NCBI RefSeq assembly: GCF_016889705.1
Contig: NZ_CP069526.1
Location: 1,240,001-1,304,000 of the forward strand
Direction: 5' to 3'
Length of the DNA: 64,000 nt
DNA from: Amycolatopsis sp. FDAARGOS 1241
GTDB taxonomy: Bacteria > Actinomycetota > Actinomycetes > Mycobacteriales > Pseudonocardiaceae
The notes beneath the pieces were generated by a model. It saw only the letters and a list, made by a program, of their open reading frames with translations, was not told the origin of the DNA and did not search any database. The position numbers and the translations under genes were made by a program. The number at the start of each line of letters is the position of its first letter. Within the stretch, counting starts at the first letter, position 1. This document shows positions 34,330 to 43,612 of the stretch, piece after piece.

Positions 34330-34746
34330 TCACCCGCGAGTGGCGCGCCACTGCTCGACGGTTTCGTCGACGTCGAGGGGCCAGGCGCGCAGGGGCGGGC
34401 CTTGTTGGGGGCGGCGGTGGGCTTCGCGGATGCGGGCGTTGAGGTCCTCGACGATCTCGCGCACGCGCTTCTCACCGCGCACGGTGGCGAGCTTCTTCGG
34501 CAGGTCCTGGATCTCGCGGGGCAGCGCGAGCGACGGGGGCAGGAAGGAGCTCACGTCCACGTCGCCCTCCCGGGCGCGGCGCAGGGCCCAGTCGGTCGCG
34601 GCGTCGCGCCCGGTCGGCGGCGGGAGGGGTTTGCCGGCTCCAGGCAGGTCGTCGAAGTCGCCGCGCTCCTGGGCGGCCGTGATCTGCCGGTCAACCCACG
34701 ACCCGAACGACATCCCGCGCGGCTTGCGCTCGGCCACCTCGATCAC
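34330..34746 (-). CDS. DUF1992 (DnaJ-homologue-subfamily-C-like) protein
   Basis: A 138-aa protein: GSWVDRQITAAQERGDFDDL then PGAGKPLPPP is the DUF1992 hallmark (a short helix with a conserved FDDLPGxGKPL). The rest is helical (REIQDLPKKLATVRGEKRVR). GTG 34746 is the start. The function of these small proteins is not established. It is divergent from the TetR-type gene at 34868. Confidence 0.88.
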   Translation of the reverse strand: MIEVAERKPRGMSFGSWVDRQITAAQERGDFDDLPGAGKPLPPPTGRDAATDWALRRAREGDVDVSSFLPPSLALPREIQDLPKKLATVRGEKRVREIVEDLNARIREAHRRPQQGPPLRAWPLDVDETVEQWRATRG

Positions 34747-34867
34747 CCCCGATCCCTGCCCAGGTTAGCCGCGCGTCCGGGTCCTCGGACGGGTCGAAGG
34801 TCCCGAGCCACCCGGTACCATCCCCGACGACCGATCAGCGCCGGAGCTGGGAGAGTGGCTGCGACCG

Positions 34868-35737
34868 ATGGCCGTTGACGACGAAACCGGCGCTGGTCCG
34901 GATCCCGCCGAAGCCGAGGTGGCCCGGGCCGGTGGTGCGACCGGGGGCCGGGGCGTGTGCACCGAAGCGGAGCGCATCGATCGCACGCTCGCGCTCCTCT
35001 GGCGAGACCGGGACCGCGACACCACCCCGCCCGAACCCACTCGCGGCCGGCGACCCACGCTGACCATCGGGCAGATCGTCCGGGCGGCCATCGGGGTCGC
35101 GGACGCGGACGGGCTCGTGGCGACGTCGATGCACCGCGTCGCCAAGGAGCTCGGGGCCGGGACGATGACGCTGTACACCTACGTGCCCGGCAAGACCGAG
35201 CTCGTGGACCTCATGGTCGACGACGTCCTCTTCGAGCGCGGGTTGCCCGGGCCGGGCGCGCCGCGCTCCGGCGACTGGCGCGCGCAGGTCGAGCTGTACT
35301 CCGACCGCACTCGGGAAGCGCACCGCCGCCACCCGTGGCTGCGGGAGATGTCGCGCGTTCGCCCGGCGCTCGGGCCGGGACAGCTTTCGGGCCAGGAGTA
35401 CGTGCTGTCCACCGTGGACGGTCTCGGCCTGCCTCCGCGCGAGACGGTGGCCGCCGCCAACAGCATCACCAGCTACGTCGACGCCAACGCCACGCTCGAA
35501 GCCGAGAGCATCCACCTGGAACGCAGCACCGGCCAGTCCACCGACGCGTGGTGGAACCAGCGCTCGGCCTTCTGGACCAAGTACTTCGACATCACCGCCC
35601 ACCCGGGCATGAACGCCACCTGGCTGGCCGGCGGCTTCGCCACGACCGCCGGCGAACAAGCGGCTGCCGCCTACGAGTTCGGCCTCGCCCGCCTGCTAGA
35701 CGGCATCGCGCAGCAGGTGGCTCGCGCCGCCGGCTGA
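34868..35737 (+). CDS. TetR-family regulator with TetR_C_1 domain
   Basis: A 289-aa regulator. About 60 polar residues precede the helix-turn-helix (IVRAAIGVADADGLVATSMH, VAKELGAGTMTLYTYVPGKT), followed by a tetracycline-repressor-like C-terminal domain (AHRRHPWLREMSRV, NSITSYVDANATLEAESIHL). Its last 24 codons (FGLARLLDGIAQQVARAAG and stop) are the source of the degenerate repeats downstream. No obvious target gene adjoins except divergent DUF1992. Confidence 0.88.
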   Translation: MAVDDETGAGPDPAEAEVARAGGATGGRGVCTEAERIDRTLALLWRDRDRDTTPPEPTRGRRPTLTIGQIVRAAIGVADADGLVATSMHRVAKELGAGTMTLYTYVPGKTELVDLMVDDVLFERGLPGPGAPRSGDWRAQVELYSDRTREAHRRHPWLREMSRVRPALGPGQLSGQEYVLSTVDGLGLPPRETVAAANSITSYVDANATLEAESIHLERSTGQSTDAWWNQRSAFWTKYFDITAHPGMNATWLAGGFATTAGEQAAAAYEFGLARLLDGIAQQVARAAG

Positions 35738-36740
35738 ACGGCGCCGCGGTCGCACTTGGCCTTCACCGCGCGTTCTGCGGCGTGGTGACCGCGCCCTGAT
35801 GGCGACGAGGTGGACGCGCTGCGGTCGGTGCGGTGCTCCCATTCGTGGACCGGCGTTCGCCCCATGCCGTCGAACGAGTGGCGGCCGCCGACGAGTTCGG
35901 CCTTGCGCGCCTGCTAGACGGCATCGCGCAGCAGGTGGCTCGCGCCGCCGGCTGAACCGCGCCGCGGTCGAATTTGGCTCTCGCCGCACGTTCTGCCGTG
36001 TGGTCAACGTGCACCTGACGGCGATCAGGGGCGGCGTGCTGCGGTCGGTGCGGTGCGTCCAGGCGTGGACGGGCGTTGCCCCGAGCCGTCGAACGAGTGA
36101 TGGTCGCTTACGATTTGCCTCGCCCGCGTCCTCGACGGCATCGCGCAGCAGGCGGCTCGCGCTGCCGGGTGAGCGGGGCCGCGGTCGCGTTTGGCTCCCA
36201 CCCGCGCGTTTTGCCGTGTGGTGACCGCGCGCCTGACGGCGATGAGCGGAGACGCGGTGCGTCCAGTATGTGGACGGTCGTTCGCCCTGAGCTGTCGAAT
36301 GAGTGGCGGTCGCTTACGATTTTGGCCTCGCTCGCCTCCTCGACGGCATCGCGCTGCGCGGCTCGCGCTGCCGGGTGAGCGGGGCCGCGGTCGCGTTTCG
36401 GCTCTCACCGCACGTGATGCCGTGTGGTGACCGCGTACCTGACGGCGATGAGGCACGCGCTGTGGTCGGTGCGGTGCGTCCAGTGCGTGACAGGCGTTCG
36501 CTCCGTGCCGTCGAACGAAGGCGGCCGCCTACGAGCTCGGCCTCGCCCACCTCCTCCGACGGCACGCGCACCACGCGGCTCGCGCCGCCGGCTGCACGAT
36601 GCCGCGGCCGCACTTGGCCTTCACCGCGCGTTCTGCGGCGTGGTCACCGCGTGCCTGATGGCGATGAGCGGAGACGCTGCGGCCGGTGCGGTGCATCCAG
36701 CGCGTGGACGGGCGTTCGACCGAGCCGTCGAAGGAAGGGC
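35664..36740. repeat. Degenerate tandem array of the TetR gene 3' end plus spacer
   Basis: The last about 72 bp of the TetR-type gene and the following about 145 bp recur four more times. ACGA of the Y/D-E-F codons sits at 35673 (gene), 35891, 36110, 36316 and 36531, giving periods of 218, 219, 206 and 215 bp; a last spacer copy ends near 36740. Copy 1 still reads FGLARLLDGIAQQVARAAG plus TGA. Copy 2 has lost two bases, copy 3 has lost about nine bases (CAGCAGGTG region), and copy 4 is diverged further. The spacers keep GTGACCGCG, CCTGATGGCGATGAG and CGTCGAACGA-type words. No independent gene is apparent in the array. Confidence 0.85.
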
Positions 36741-36880
36741 GGTCGGTGGGCGGCGCGGTCACTCGCGGGAGGACTGCGCGCGGCTCGCGTGCCCATCGTG
36801 GACCACCGCGCTTTCTGCCACGTGGCCGCCGCACGGCGTTCGGCGCACCGGGGCGCGGGTGCGGCCGAACGCCGGTACGC

Positions 36881-36926
36881 GGCGGCCAGTTCGGGGGCGT
36901 GGGGAACGCCGATCGAACTGGCCGCC
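36881..36926. terminator. Hairpin with 13-bp perfect stem
   Basis: GGCGGCCAGTTCG at 36881-36893 pairs with CGAACTGGCCGCC at 36914-36926. It lies between the repeat array and the 3' end of the acyl-CoA dehydrogenase gene. A possible terminator for either direction. Confidence 0.4.
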
Positions 36927-37011
36927 CTGCCTGGCTGGGTCGGGTGCTTCGCGGGCTGGACGTGTGTCGTCCCACGGGCCGGCGCCGAGCGGCCAAGCGC
37001 GGGACCCGGGG

Positions 37012-37045
37012 GTCGGTCCGATGGGTCGGGAACGTCCGGACCGAC
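37012..37045 (-). terminator. Terminator hairpin of the dehydrogenase operon
   Basis: GTCGGTCCG at 37012-37020 pairs with CGGACCGAC at 37037-37045, starting 15 bp past the acyl-CoA dehydrogenase stop on the minus strand. No T run, as usual here. Confidence 0.5.
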
Positions 37046-37059
37046 AAGCGCGCCGCGGG

Positions 37060-38217
37060 TCAGCGGGCGCCGCGGGCGAGGGCGCGGGCGATGACGTTGC
37101 GTTGGACTTCGCTGGTGCCCTCGCCGATCTCCAGGATCTTCGCGTCGGCGTAGAAGCGGGAGATCGTGGACTCGCGGATGAAGCCGTAGCCGCCGTGGAT
37201 CTGGACGCTTTCGCTCGCCGCGCGGTTGGCGACTTCCGACGCGTAGAGCTTCGCCATCGCGGCCGCGGTGCTGAACGGGCGGCCCTGGTCGCCGAGCCAG
37301 GCGGCGTTGTAGACGAGCCAGCGCGCGGCCGCAATCTCCGTCGCCATGTCCGCGAGTTTGTGGCCGACGGCTTGGAATCGGTTGAGCCGCTGGCCGAACT
37401 GCTCGCGTTCGCCGGCGTGGCGCACCGCGAGATCCAGGGCCTTCTGCGCCAAGGACAACGACAGCGCGGCCACGCTGATCCGCCCGCCGTCCAGGACCTC
37501 GAGGAACTGCCGCAACCCGGCGCCTTCGTCGCCGATGAGGTGGTCGTCGGGCAGCCAGCAGTTCGCGAACACGAGTTCGCGGGTGTCGAGCGCGTGCCAG
37601 CCGAGCTTCTTCAACGGCTGGCCCTTCGTGTACCCGGGAGTGCCGTCGGGGACGAAGAAGGTTCCGTACCGCTTTCCGCCGTCGTCGTTGGAGCCCGTCA
37701 CCGCCAGGACGGTGACCCCGAGGCTCATCCCGGTGCCCGCGTTGCTGATGAACATCTTCGTGCCGTCCAGCAGCCAGCCGCCATCGGCGCGGCGGGCGCG
37801 GGTGCGGATGCCGGCGGCGTCGGAGCCGGCCGTGGGCTCGGTGAGGCCGAACGCGCCGATCGCCTCGCCCGATGCGAGCGGACGCAGCCACCGCTCCTTC
37901 TGCTCGTGCGTGCCGAAGGTCGCCAGCGGAAGCGACGCGATCGTCGAGTGCGCGTTCCAGGCCGAGGCGATCGACTGGTCGGCCGCGCCCAGCTCCTCCA
38001 TCGCGGCCACATAGGACACGAACCCGGCGTCGGCGCCACCGTACTTCTCGTCGACCAGCATGCCCATCAGGCCGAGCCGGCCGAGGTCGTGGAACACCTC
38101 GACGGGGAAGTGGGAGCGCTCCGACCAGTCGGCGGCGTACGGCGCGATCTCCTTCGCGGCGAAGTCCCGGCAGAGCTGCTTCAGCGCGACGGTTTCCTCG
38201 GGCAGGTCGAAGTCCAT
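37060..38217 (-). CDS. Acyl-CoA dehydrogenase
   Basis: A 385-aa flavoprotein of the short/medium-chain type. GAFGLTEPTAGSDAAGIRTR is the FAD/substrate signature, QFLEVLDGGRISVAALSLSL and QIHGGYGFIRESTISRFYAD are family blocks, and ILEIGEGTSEVQRNVIAR holds the catalytic Glu region. It introduces a 2,3-double bond into an acyl-CoA, with electrons passed to ETF. Its start overlaps the upstream alcohol dehydrogenase stop by one base (TGATG), so the two are coupled. It belongs to the catabolic island at 37-54.6 kb. Confidence 0.92.
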   Translation of the reverse strand: MDFDLPEETVALKQLCRDFAAKEIAPYAADWSERSHFPVEVFHDLGRLGLMGMLVDEKYGGADAGFVSYVAAMEELGAADQSIASAWNAHSTIASLPLATFGTHEQKERWLRPLASGEAIGAFGLTEPTAGSDAAGIRTRARRADGGWLLDGTKMFISNAGTGMSLGVTVLAVTGSNDDGGKRYGTFFVPDGTPGYTKGQPLKKLGWHALDTRELVFANCWLPDDHLIGDEGAGLRQFLEVLDGGRISVAALSLSLAQKALDLAVRHAGEREQFGQRLNRFQAVGHKLADMATEIAAARWLVYNAAWLGDQGRPFSTAAAMAKLYASEVANRAASESVQIHGGYGFIRESTISRFYADAKILEIGEGTSEVQRNVIARALARGAR

Positions 38218-39275
38218 CAGTGCTCCTCGGGCTTCAGCAGGATCTTGAGGTGGCTGCCACGGTCGGCTTCGAGCTCGGCGAACGCGTCGAGCCCGGCTGA
38301 GAGCGGCCGCACGCCGGTGAGCATCGGCGTCGCGTCGAGGCGGCCGGTCGCGATCAGGTCGAGCACGCGCGGGATGTCGAAGTTGTAGCCGAGCGAACCC
38401 AGCACCGTGCGCTCGAACGGCACGATCTGCGTGATCGGCAGCGAGGCGGCAGAACCACTGATCCCGCACAGCACCGCGCGCCCGCCGCGGCGCACGGTGT
38501 TCACGGCCAGCTCCACCAGCTCCGGCCGCCCCGTCGCCTCCACCACCACGTCGGGCCCGACCCGGCCGGTGCGCAGGAAAACCTCGCGGCGGACATCGGC
38601 CTGGGCAGGGTCGTACACCTCGGTCGCGCCGATCTCGGCCGCCTTGCGCGCGCGGTCGGGCACGGGCTCGCTCACGTAGAGGCCGGCCGCGCCCGCGAGC
38701 TTCGCCGCGAGCAACGCGGCGATCCCGATCGGGCCCGCTCCCAGCACCAGCACGTGGTCACCCGGCTGGACGCCGGCACGCCGGATCGCGTGCAGGCCGA
38801 CGGCGAGTGGCTCGGCCAGCGCCGCCAGCTCGTCGGACACGCCGTCGGGGATCGGCACGAGCCCTTCGACGGGCACGGTCACCTTCGACGCGAACCCGCC
38901 GTCGGCCGCCAGGCCGATCGAGCCGCCCTTCGCGCAGATGTGGTACTCGCCGTGGGTGCACCAGCGGCACACCCCGCAGCGCAGGCACGGGTCCACCGCC
39001 ACGCGCGTGCCGACTTCGACGCCCGGCGCGGGCGAACCGAGCGCCACGACCGTGCCGCTCATCTCGTGCCCGAGGGTGAACGGCGGTTCGAGCCCGGTCA
39101 GCGGGTGCGGTCCGGTGCGGATCAGGTTGGGGCCGTGCGCGAACTCGTGCAGGTCGGTGCCGCAGATGCCGCAGCTGGACACGGCGAGCACCGCCTGACC
39201 GGGCTGCGGCGCCGGCGGTTCCGGCACGTCGTCGAGGCGCAGGTCGCCTTTGGCGTGCCAGCGCAGCGCGTGCAC
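38217..39275 (-). CDS. Zinc-dependent alcohol dehydrogenase (butanediol/sorbitol DH type)
   Basis: A 352-aa medium-chain dehydrogenase. CGICGTDLHEF is the catalytic zinc Cys region, FTLGHEMSGTVVALG contains GHE, and CLRCGVCRWCTHGEYHICAK carries the four structural-zinc cysteines. LVLGAGPIGIAALLAAKLAG binds NAD(P). GTG 39275 is the start. It oxidises a secondary alcohol or diol; 2,3-butanediol dehydrogenase is the nearest general type, but the substrate is not proven. It is divergent from the E1 gene across an operator-like repeat. Confidence 0.9.
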   Translation of the reverse strand: MHALRWHAKGDLRLDDVPEPPAPQPGQAVLAVSSCGICGTDLHEFAHGPNLIRTGPHPLTGLEPPFTLGHEMSGTVVALGSPAPGVEVGTRVAVDPCLRCGVCRWCTHGEYHICAKGGSIGLAADGGFASKVTVPVEGLVPIPDGVSDELAALAEPLAVGLHAIRRAGVQPGDHVLVLGAGPIGIAALLAAKLAGAAGLYVSEPVPDRARKAAEIGATEVYDPAQADVRREVFLRTGRVGPDVVVEATGRPELVELAVNTVRRGGRAVLCGISGSAASLPITQIVPFERTVLGSLGYNFDIPRVLDLIATGRLDATPMLTGVRPLSAGLDAFAELEADRGSHLKILLKPEEH

Positions 39276-39300
39276 GCGACCACCTCCGAACTGGAGTTGT

Positions 39301-39324
39301 TTTTTCGAACAGTCGGTACAAGAA
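39301..39324. promoter_or_regulatory. Operator-like inverted repeat shared with the carboxylase operon
   Basis: The 24 bp between the divergent alcohol dehydrogenase and E1 genes contain CGAACAGTCGGTACAAGAA. Its reverse complement shares TTC-x-TGTACC-x-A and further positions (17 of 24) with the 24-bp site at 46097-46120. It is the probable site of the TetR protein at 44551-45210. Confidence 0.5.
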
Positions 39325-39390
39325 TCGTGGTTCCCGGCGCGATGTCAAGAGGCCGGGCGAAAACCACTGAACGGCAAGGGCAGGAGCGTG

Positions 39391-41379
39391 ATGACTTCCA
39401 CCCGGGTGAGCGACCTCGCCACGGCATTCGACGGCGACCCGAACGCACTGGCCGACATGTACCGGCGGATGCGGCTGATCCGGCAGTTCGAAGACCGGGC
39501 GGCTCGGCTGTACCGCAACAACGAGATCCCCGGCTTCCTGCACCTGTCGATCGGCCAGGAGGCGTGCGCGGTCGGCGCGTGCCGGGCGCTCGACGACCGC
39601 GACGTCGTCACGTCGACGCACCGCGGCCACGGTCACTGCATCGCTAAAGGTCTCGACGTCGAGGGCATGTTCGCCGAGCTCATGGGCAAGGAGACCGGCA
39701 CGTGCCGCGGCCGCGGCGGGTCGATGCACATCGCCGACCCGCGCAAGGGGATCTTCGGGGCCAACGGGATCGTCGCGGCCGGCCTGCCGATCGCCGCCGG
39801 CGCGGGCGCCGCCGCGCAGCTGCGCGCGGAAGGCGGCGTGGTGCTGGCGTTCTTCGGCGACGGCGCGGTCGCGCAGGGCATGTTCCACGAAGCGGCGAAC
39901 CTCGCTTCGGTGTGGCAGCTTCCGGTGATCTTCTTCTGCGAGAACAACAAGTACGCCGAGTTCTCGCCGATCGCCACGCAGACGCGCGCGTCGCTCGCCG
40001 ACCGGGCGCCCGGCTACGCGATGGATTACCACCACGTGGACGGCAACGACGTCGCCGCCGTCGCCTCGTTGGTCGGCGGGCTGGTACGGGACCTGCGCGA
40101 GGGCGGTGGTCCCGTGCTGGTCGAGGCCGACACGTACCGCTGGCACGGCCACTACGAAGGCGACCCCGAGAAGTACCGGGAACCTGAAGAGCTCGCGGAG
40201 TGGAAGGACCGCGACCCGCTCGTGCGCGTGGCCGCGCGGCTGCGGGAGCTGGGCACCGACGTCGCCCCGCTCGACGCGGAAGTCGACAAGGAGATCGAGG
40301 CGGCCGTCGACGCCGCGCGCGCCGCGGCCGAGCCGTCGCCGGACACGTTGCACCACTTCGTCGGGGTGCCCCGGGAACCCGTGCCGGAACCACCCGAGGC
40401 GGCGGGCGAGATCTTCCGGACGATGGACGCGATCCGGGGCGCTCTGGACCACGAGCTGGCGGCCGACGACTCCGTGTTCCTGGCCGGCATCGACGTCGGC
40501 GCCGGCGGCAACGTCTTCGGCCTGACCCGGGGACTCGCCGAGAAGTATCCCGGCCGCGTGCGGGACACGCCGATCTCGGAGAGCGCGATCATCGGCGCCG
40601 GTGTGGGCGCGGCGATGGCCGGGTTGCGGCCGGTCGTCGAGCTGATGTACTTCGACTTCGTCGGGGTGTGCCTCGATCAGCTGATGAACCAGGCTGCGAA
40701 GCTGCGGTTCATGACGGGCGGCGCGGTGAGCCTGCCGATGGTCGTGCGCACGCAGTTCGGGGCGGGGAAGTCGTCGGGCAGCCAGCATTCGCAGAGCCTC
40801 GAAGCGCTGCTCGCGCACATCCCGGGCCTGACCGTGGTGATGCCGTCGACGCCGGCGGACACCTACGGCTTGCTGCGCGCCGCGATCCGGGACCCCAATC
40901 CCGTGGTGTTCGTGGAGAACCGCCTGATGTACGGGCGCAAGGGGCCGCAGCCGCCGCCGTCGCACCTGGTGCCGCTGGGCCGGGCGGCGGTGCGCCGCTC
41001 GGGGACCGATGTCACGCTCGTGTCGTACTCGAAGCTGGTGCACGACTGCGTCGACGTCGCGGAAGAGCTGGCGGGCGAGGGCATCAGTGTCGAGGTGATC
41101 GACCTGCGCACGATCGCGCCGCTCGACACCGCGACGGTCCTGCAGTCGCTCGCGAAAACCGGCCGGCTCGTAGTGGCGCACCAGGCCGTGGGCGACTTCG
41201 GCGTGGGCGCGGAGCTGGCCGCGGTCGCCGCGCGCGAAGGCTTCTGGACGCTGGACGCACCCGTGCTCCGCGTCGGCGCCGAGCGGACGCCCGCGCCGTA
41301 CGCGCCGTCGCTGGAACGGGTGTGGCTGCCGTCCAAGGAAAGGATCGCGTCGGCGGTACGGGAATCGGCCCGCGCGTGA
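39391..41379 (+). CDS. Fused 2-oxo-acid dehydrogenase E1 (alpha plus beta)
   Basis: A 662-aa thiamine-diphosphate enzyme. The alpha half (about 1-320) has GFLHLSIGQEACAVGACRAL, GRGGSMHIADP and the ThDP motif GDGAVAQGMFHEAANLASVW with CENN. The beta half (about 340-662) has RDTPISESAIIGAGVGAAMA, AVSLPMVVRTQFGAG and SLEALLAHIPGLTVVMPSTP. It resembles pyruvate/acetoin dehydrogenase E1 with both subunits in one chain. No E2 or E3 gene is near. ATG 39391 follows AGGAG. It is divergent from the butanediol-type dehydrogenase, which fits acetoin or similar ketol metabolism (inference). Confidence 0.88.
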   Translation: MTSTRVSDLATAFDGDPNALADMYRRMRLIRQFEDRAARLYRNNEIPGFLHLSIGQEACAVGACRALDDRDVVTSTHRGHGHCIAKGLDVEGMFAELMGKETGTCRGRGGSMHIADPRKGIFGANGIVAAGLPIAAGAGAAAQLRAEGGVVLAFFGDGAVAQGMFHEAANLASVWQLPVIFFCENNKYAEFSPIATQTRASLADRAPGYAMDYHHVDGNDVAAVASLVGGLVRDLREGGGPVLVEADTYRWHGHYEGDPEKYREPEELAEWKDRDPLVRVAARLRELGTDVAPLDAEVDKEIEAAVDAARAAAEPSPDTLHHFVGVPREPVPEPPEAAGEIFRTMDAIRGALDHELAADDSVFLAGIDVGAGGNVFGLTRGLAEKYPGRVRDTPISESAIIGAGVGAAMAGLRPVVELMYFDFVGVCLDQLMNQAAKLRFMTGGAVSLPMVVRTQFGAGKSSGSQHSQSLEALLAHIPGLTVVMPSTPADTYGLLRAAIRDPNPVVFVENRLMYGRKGPQPPPSHLVPLGRAAVRRSGTDVTLVSYSKLVHDCVDVAEELAGEGISVEVIDLRTIAPLDTATVLQSLAKTGRLVVAHQAVGDFGVGAELAAVAAREGFWTLDAPVLRVGAERTPAPYAPSLERVWLPSKERIASAVRESARA

Positions 41380-41392
41380 CTACGCTGCCCGC

Positions 41393-42022
41393 ATGGATTC
41401 CGGCCAGGTCTCGGTGTGGGTGCCGATCGTCGTCGCGGTGCTGGGCATCCTGGGGGTGGTGAGCGGCCAGCTGATCAACGTCTGGCGCGAAGATCGCCGC
41501 TGGGCCCGCGAAGCCGAACGCGACGACCGGCGCTGGGCCCGCGAACGCCGGCGCGACATCGACGCCCATTGGCGTGACAAGCGTTTCGACGTGCACGTCT
41601 CCGTCCTCGCCGCCTTCCGCGACTGGGACCGCGCGCTGGCGAAGCCCGTCGCCGCGCGCGAGGCGGGGCACGAGCCGGATGTTTCGGCTGCCGACGAGCT
41701 GCCGGCGCTCGAAGACCAGGCGCAACAGGTGCTCTCCGGCCTGATGGTCTTCGGCCCCGCCGCGCTTGCCACCGCCGCCGACGGCGTCTACGTGGAATTC
41801 CGCCGGTGCCACGACTACGCACTGGGCCGCCGGGAGCTCGGCGCGCCGGTGAAAGAGCAGCGCTACCTCGCGATCCTGCTGGACGGGCTTCGCCAGCAGG
41901 TCCGCGAGGCCCTCCAGATCACCGCGGAGTCCGACCGCGAACCGGAGCCCGCCACCAAGCCCGGCCGCGGCCGGGACGCGCAGCCGCGCGCCGTCGACGG
42001 AGCAAAAGCGGTGCGCGGCTAG
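41393..42022 (+). CDS. Hypothetical membrane-anchored coiled protein
   Basis: A 209-aa protein. One N-terminal span (VWVPIVVAVLGILGVVSGQL) is followed by a highly charged helix (WREDRRWAREAERDDRRWAR) suggesting a coiled coil, and a helical C-terminal part. No family recognised. The ATG is 14 bp after the E1 stop, so it may be cotranscribed. Its TAG stop (42020-42022) lies within the CTAG target of the insertion sequence, and the frame is intact because the target is duplicated. Confidence 0.75.
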   Translation: MDSGQVSVWVPIVVAVLGILGVVSGQLINVWREDRRWAREAERDDRRWARERRRDIDAHWRDKRFDVHVSVLAAFRDWDRALAKPVAAREAGHEPDVSAADELPALEDQAQQVLSGLMVFGPAALATAADGVYVEFRRCHDYALGRRELGAPVKEQRYLAILLDGLRQQVREALQITAESDREPEPATKPGRGRDAQPRAVDGAKAVRG

Positions 42023-43608
42023 CTTGGGTTTTAACCTGTTCGGCGGGGTCGTGGGTTGCTCGATCTGGTGTTCTTGCCGTGTTTGGATTTTCGGGTGTTC
42101 GTGCTGGTGACGACGTAGACGTCGTGGCGTGATGCGGGCCGGTGGTTGACTGTTCCGGCGGGACGTCCAGGACCGGGCCGCGACGGTTTCGGGACACCGG
42201 CCGGGCAGGCGAGTTGTGGACGCAGGTTCCGAAACCCTCGGCGGACCCGTGCCGGGGAGAGCCGCAGGGCTGGTCGGGGTCTTTCCCAGGGGCGGCGCAG
42301 ATCCGCTGTGAGGTCGCGGGCGAGCCGCAGCTGGGTGTAAGCGCTCAGCAGCAGCCAGGTCCATCGGTCGGCCGCCTCGGGCGAGCGAAGTTTCGGGGTG
42401 GTCCAGCCGAGGGTCTGCTTGAGCATGCGGAAGGTGTGCTCGATATCGAAGCGGCGCAGGAACGCCTGCCAGGCCAGATCAACCTCGGCGTGGCCCAGGC
42501 CAGTGCGCGAGTGCCAGAGCCACACCGGTTTTGGGATCGCGCCGGAGGGCAGGCGCTCGACCTGCAGCCGGATCACGGTGCCCTCGATGATCGGCAGAGC
42601 GCCGTCGTGGCCGGCCCAGGCGATGCGGTGGGTCAGCCGTGGATGCAGCCGATCCCAAGCCCGGATCAGCGCGGGACCGTAGAGCCGGGTCGTGGTTTCG
42701 GTGACGGCATCGGGTTGTCCCCAGGTGGCCGGGTCACCGAAAGCGAACTCGTCGCCGTGGCGGCGGGGCCTGCCCAACGTGCCGGATCGCTGCGGCGGGA
42801 CCGGGCGGTGCAGGACCCGGTCGGTGCGCATCCGCACCAGCACGGTGATCGGAAGATCGGCCAGCACGTGGGCCGGGCGGGGGCCGTCGTAGCCGGCGTC
42901 GGCGACCAGCAGGATGTCCGGGTCTCCCGGCCGCCAGTGCCCGGCCGCGACGAGGCGGCCCACCACGGCGCGGATCTGCTGGGCGGTCACGTTTGCGGCG
43001 TTGTCGCCGGGTGTGAGCCGGACCGCGTCCAGCGGCGCGGTCCACGAACCCCGCCCGGACTCGAGCGCGACGACCACGGAGTAGGGCCAGCCCGGCACCA
43101 TCATGTGCTGGTCCCTGCCACGGCCGTAGGTGTGACACAAGATCCGCTGCGGGCAGGTGTGTGCTTCCGGACGCAGCCAGCAGGTCACGTCCACCGCCAG
43201 CACCAGCCGCCCGTCTGCGGCGCGCGGCAGCGGGACCCCGCTCAGCGCGTTGCGTAGCCGATCGATGTCGACCCGTCCGCGTGCCAGTGCGGCATAGCTG
43301 CTGCCGTGGCCGCGACGGTGCTCACCGGCCAGGGACAGCTCCGCGATCGACCGGACCGGACCGTCCGCGCACAACACTGCGTCGGTCAGCTCGAACAACG
43401 CGTCCGCTCGCCGGGGCAGGCATCGGTAGAACTCCTGCCGGAGCGCGGACAGCTCCCTGCCCGCGCCGGTGGCGCCAGCGTGGTGCACACTGATCAATTG
43501 AAGCCCTTGGCTCGATCTTCCGTCTGTCGCAAGAAGGAATGATCGACCAAGGGCTTCACTCATGATCGACAGGGGTCACCACCGACCACTCAGACGTTAA
43601 AACTCAAG
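42023..43608. mobile_element. Insertion sequence 1 (1586 bp, CTAG target)
   Basis: The ends CTTGGGTTTTAAC (42023-42035) and GTTAAAACTCAAG (43596-43608) are inverted repeats matching at 12 of 13 positions. CTAG flanks both sides (42019-42022 and 43609-43612) as target duplication. The element carries one complete transposase on the minus strand. Being intact, it may still be active. Confidence 0.85.
42031..43563 (-). CDS. Transposase of insertion sequence 1 (DDE, IS4/IS701-like)
   Basis: A 510-aa DDE-type transposase. LVLAVDVTCWLRPEAHTCPQ contains the first catalytic Asp, DILLVADAGYDGPR the second, and WQAFLRRFDIEHTFRMLKQT the IEH-type Glu region, followed by a basic C-terminus. ATG 43563. 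The stop (TAA) is inside the left inverted repeat. No frameshift is seen. The family is judged from motif layout only. Confidence 0.88.
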   Translation of the reverse strand: MSEALGRSFLLATDGRSSQGLQLISVHHAGATGAGRELSALRQEFYRCLPRRADALFELTDAVLCADGPVRSIAELSLAGEHRRGHGSSYAALARGRVDIDRLRNALSGVPLPRAADGRLVLAVDVTCWLRPEAHTCPQRILCHTYGRGRDQHMMVPGWPYSVVVALESGRGSWTAPLDAVRLTPGDNAANVTAQQIRAVVGRLVAAGHWRPGDPDILLVADAGYDGPRPAHVLADLPITVLVRMRTDRVLHRPVPPQRSGTLGRPRRHGDEFAFGDPATWGQPDAVTETTTRLYGPALIRAWDRLHPRLTHRIAWAGHDGALPIIEGTVIRLQVERLPSGAIPKPVWLWHSRTGLGHAEVDLAWQAFLRRFDIEHTFRMLKQTLGWTTPKLRSPEAADRWTWLLLSAYTQLRLARDLTADLRRPWERPRPALRLSPARVRRGFRNLRPQLACPAGVPKPSRPGPGRPAGTVNHRPASRHDVYVVTSTNTRKSKHGKNTRSSNPRPRRTG

Positions 43609-43612
43609 CTAG

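Noticed and set aside
35664..36740. CRISPR array or tandem protein repeats
   Set aside because: Units are over 200 bp, diverged, and derived from the TetR gene end; there are no short identical repeats with unique spacers and no cas genes.
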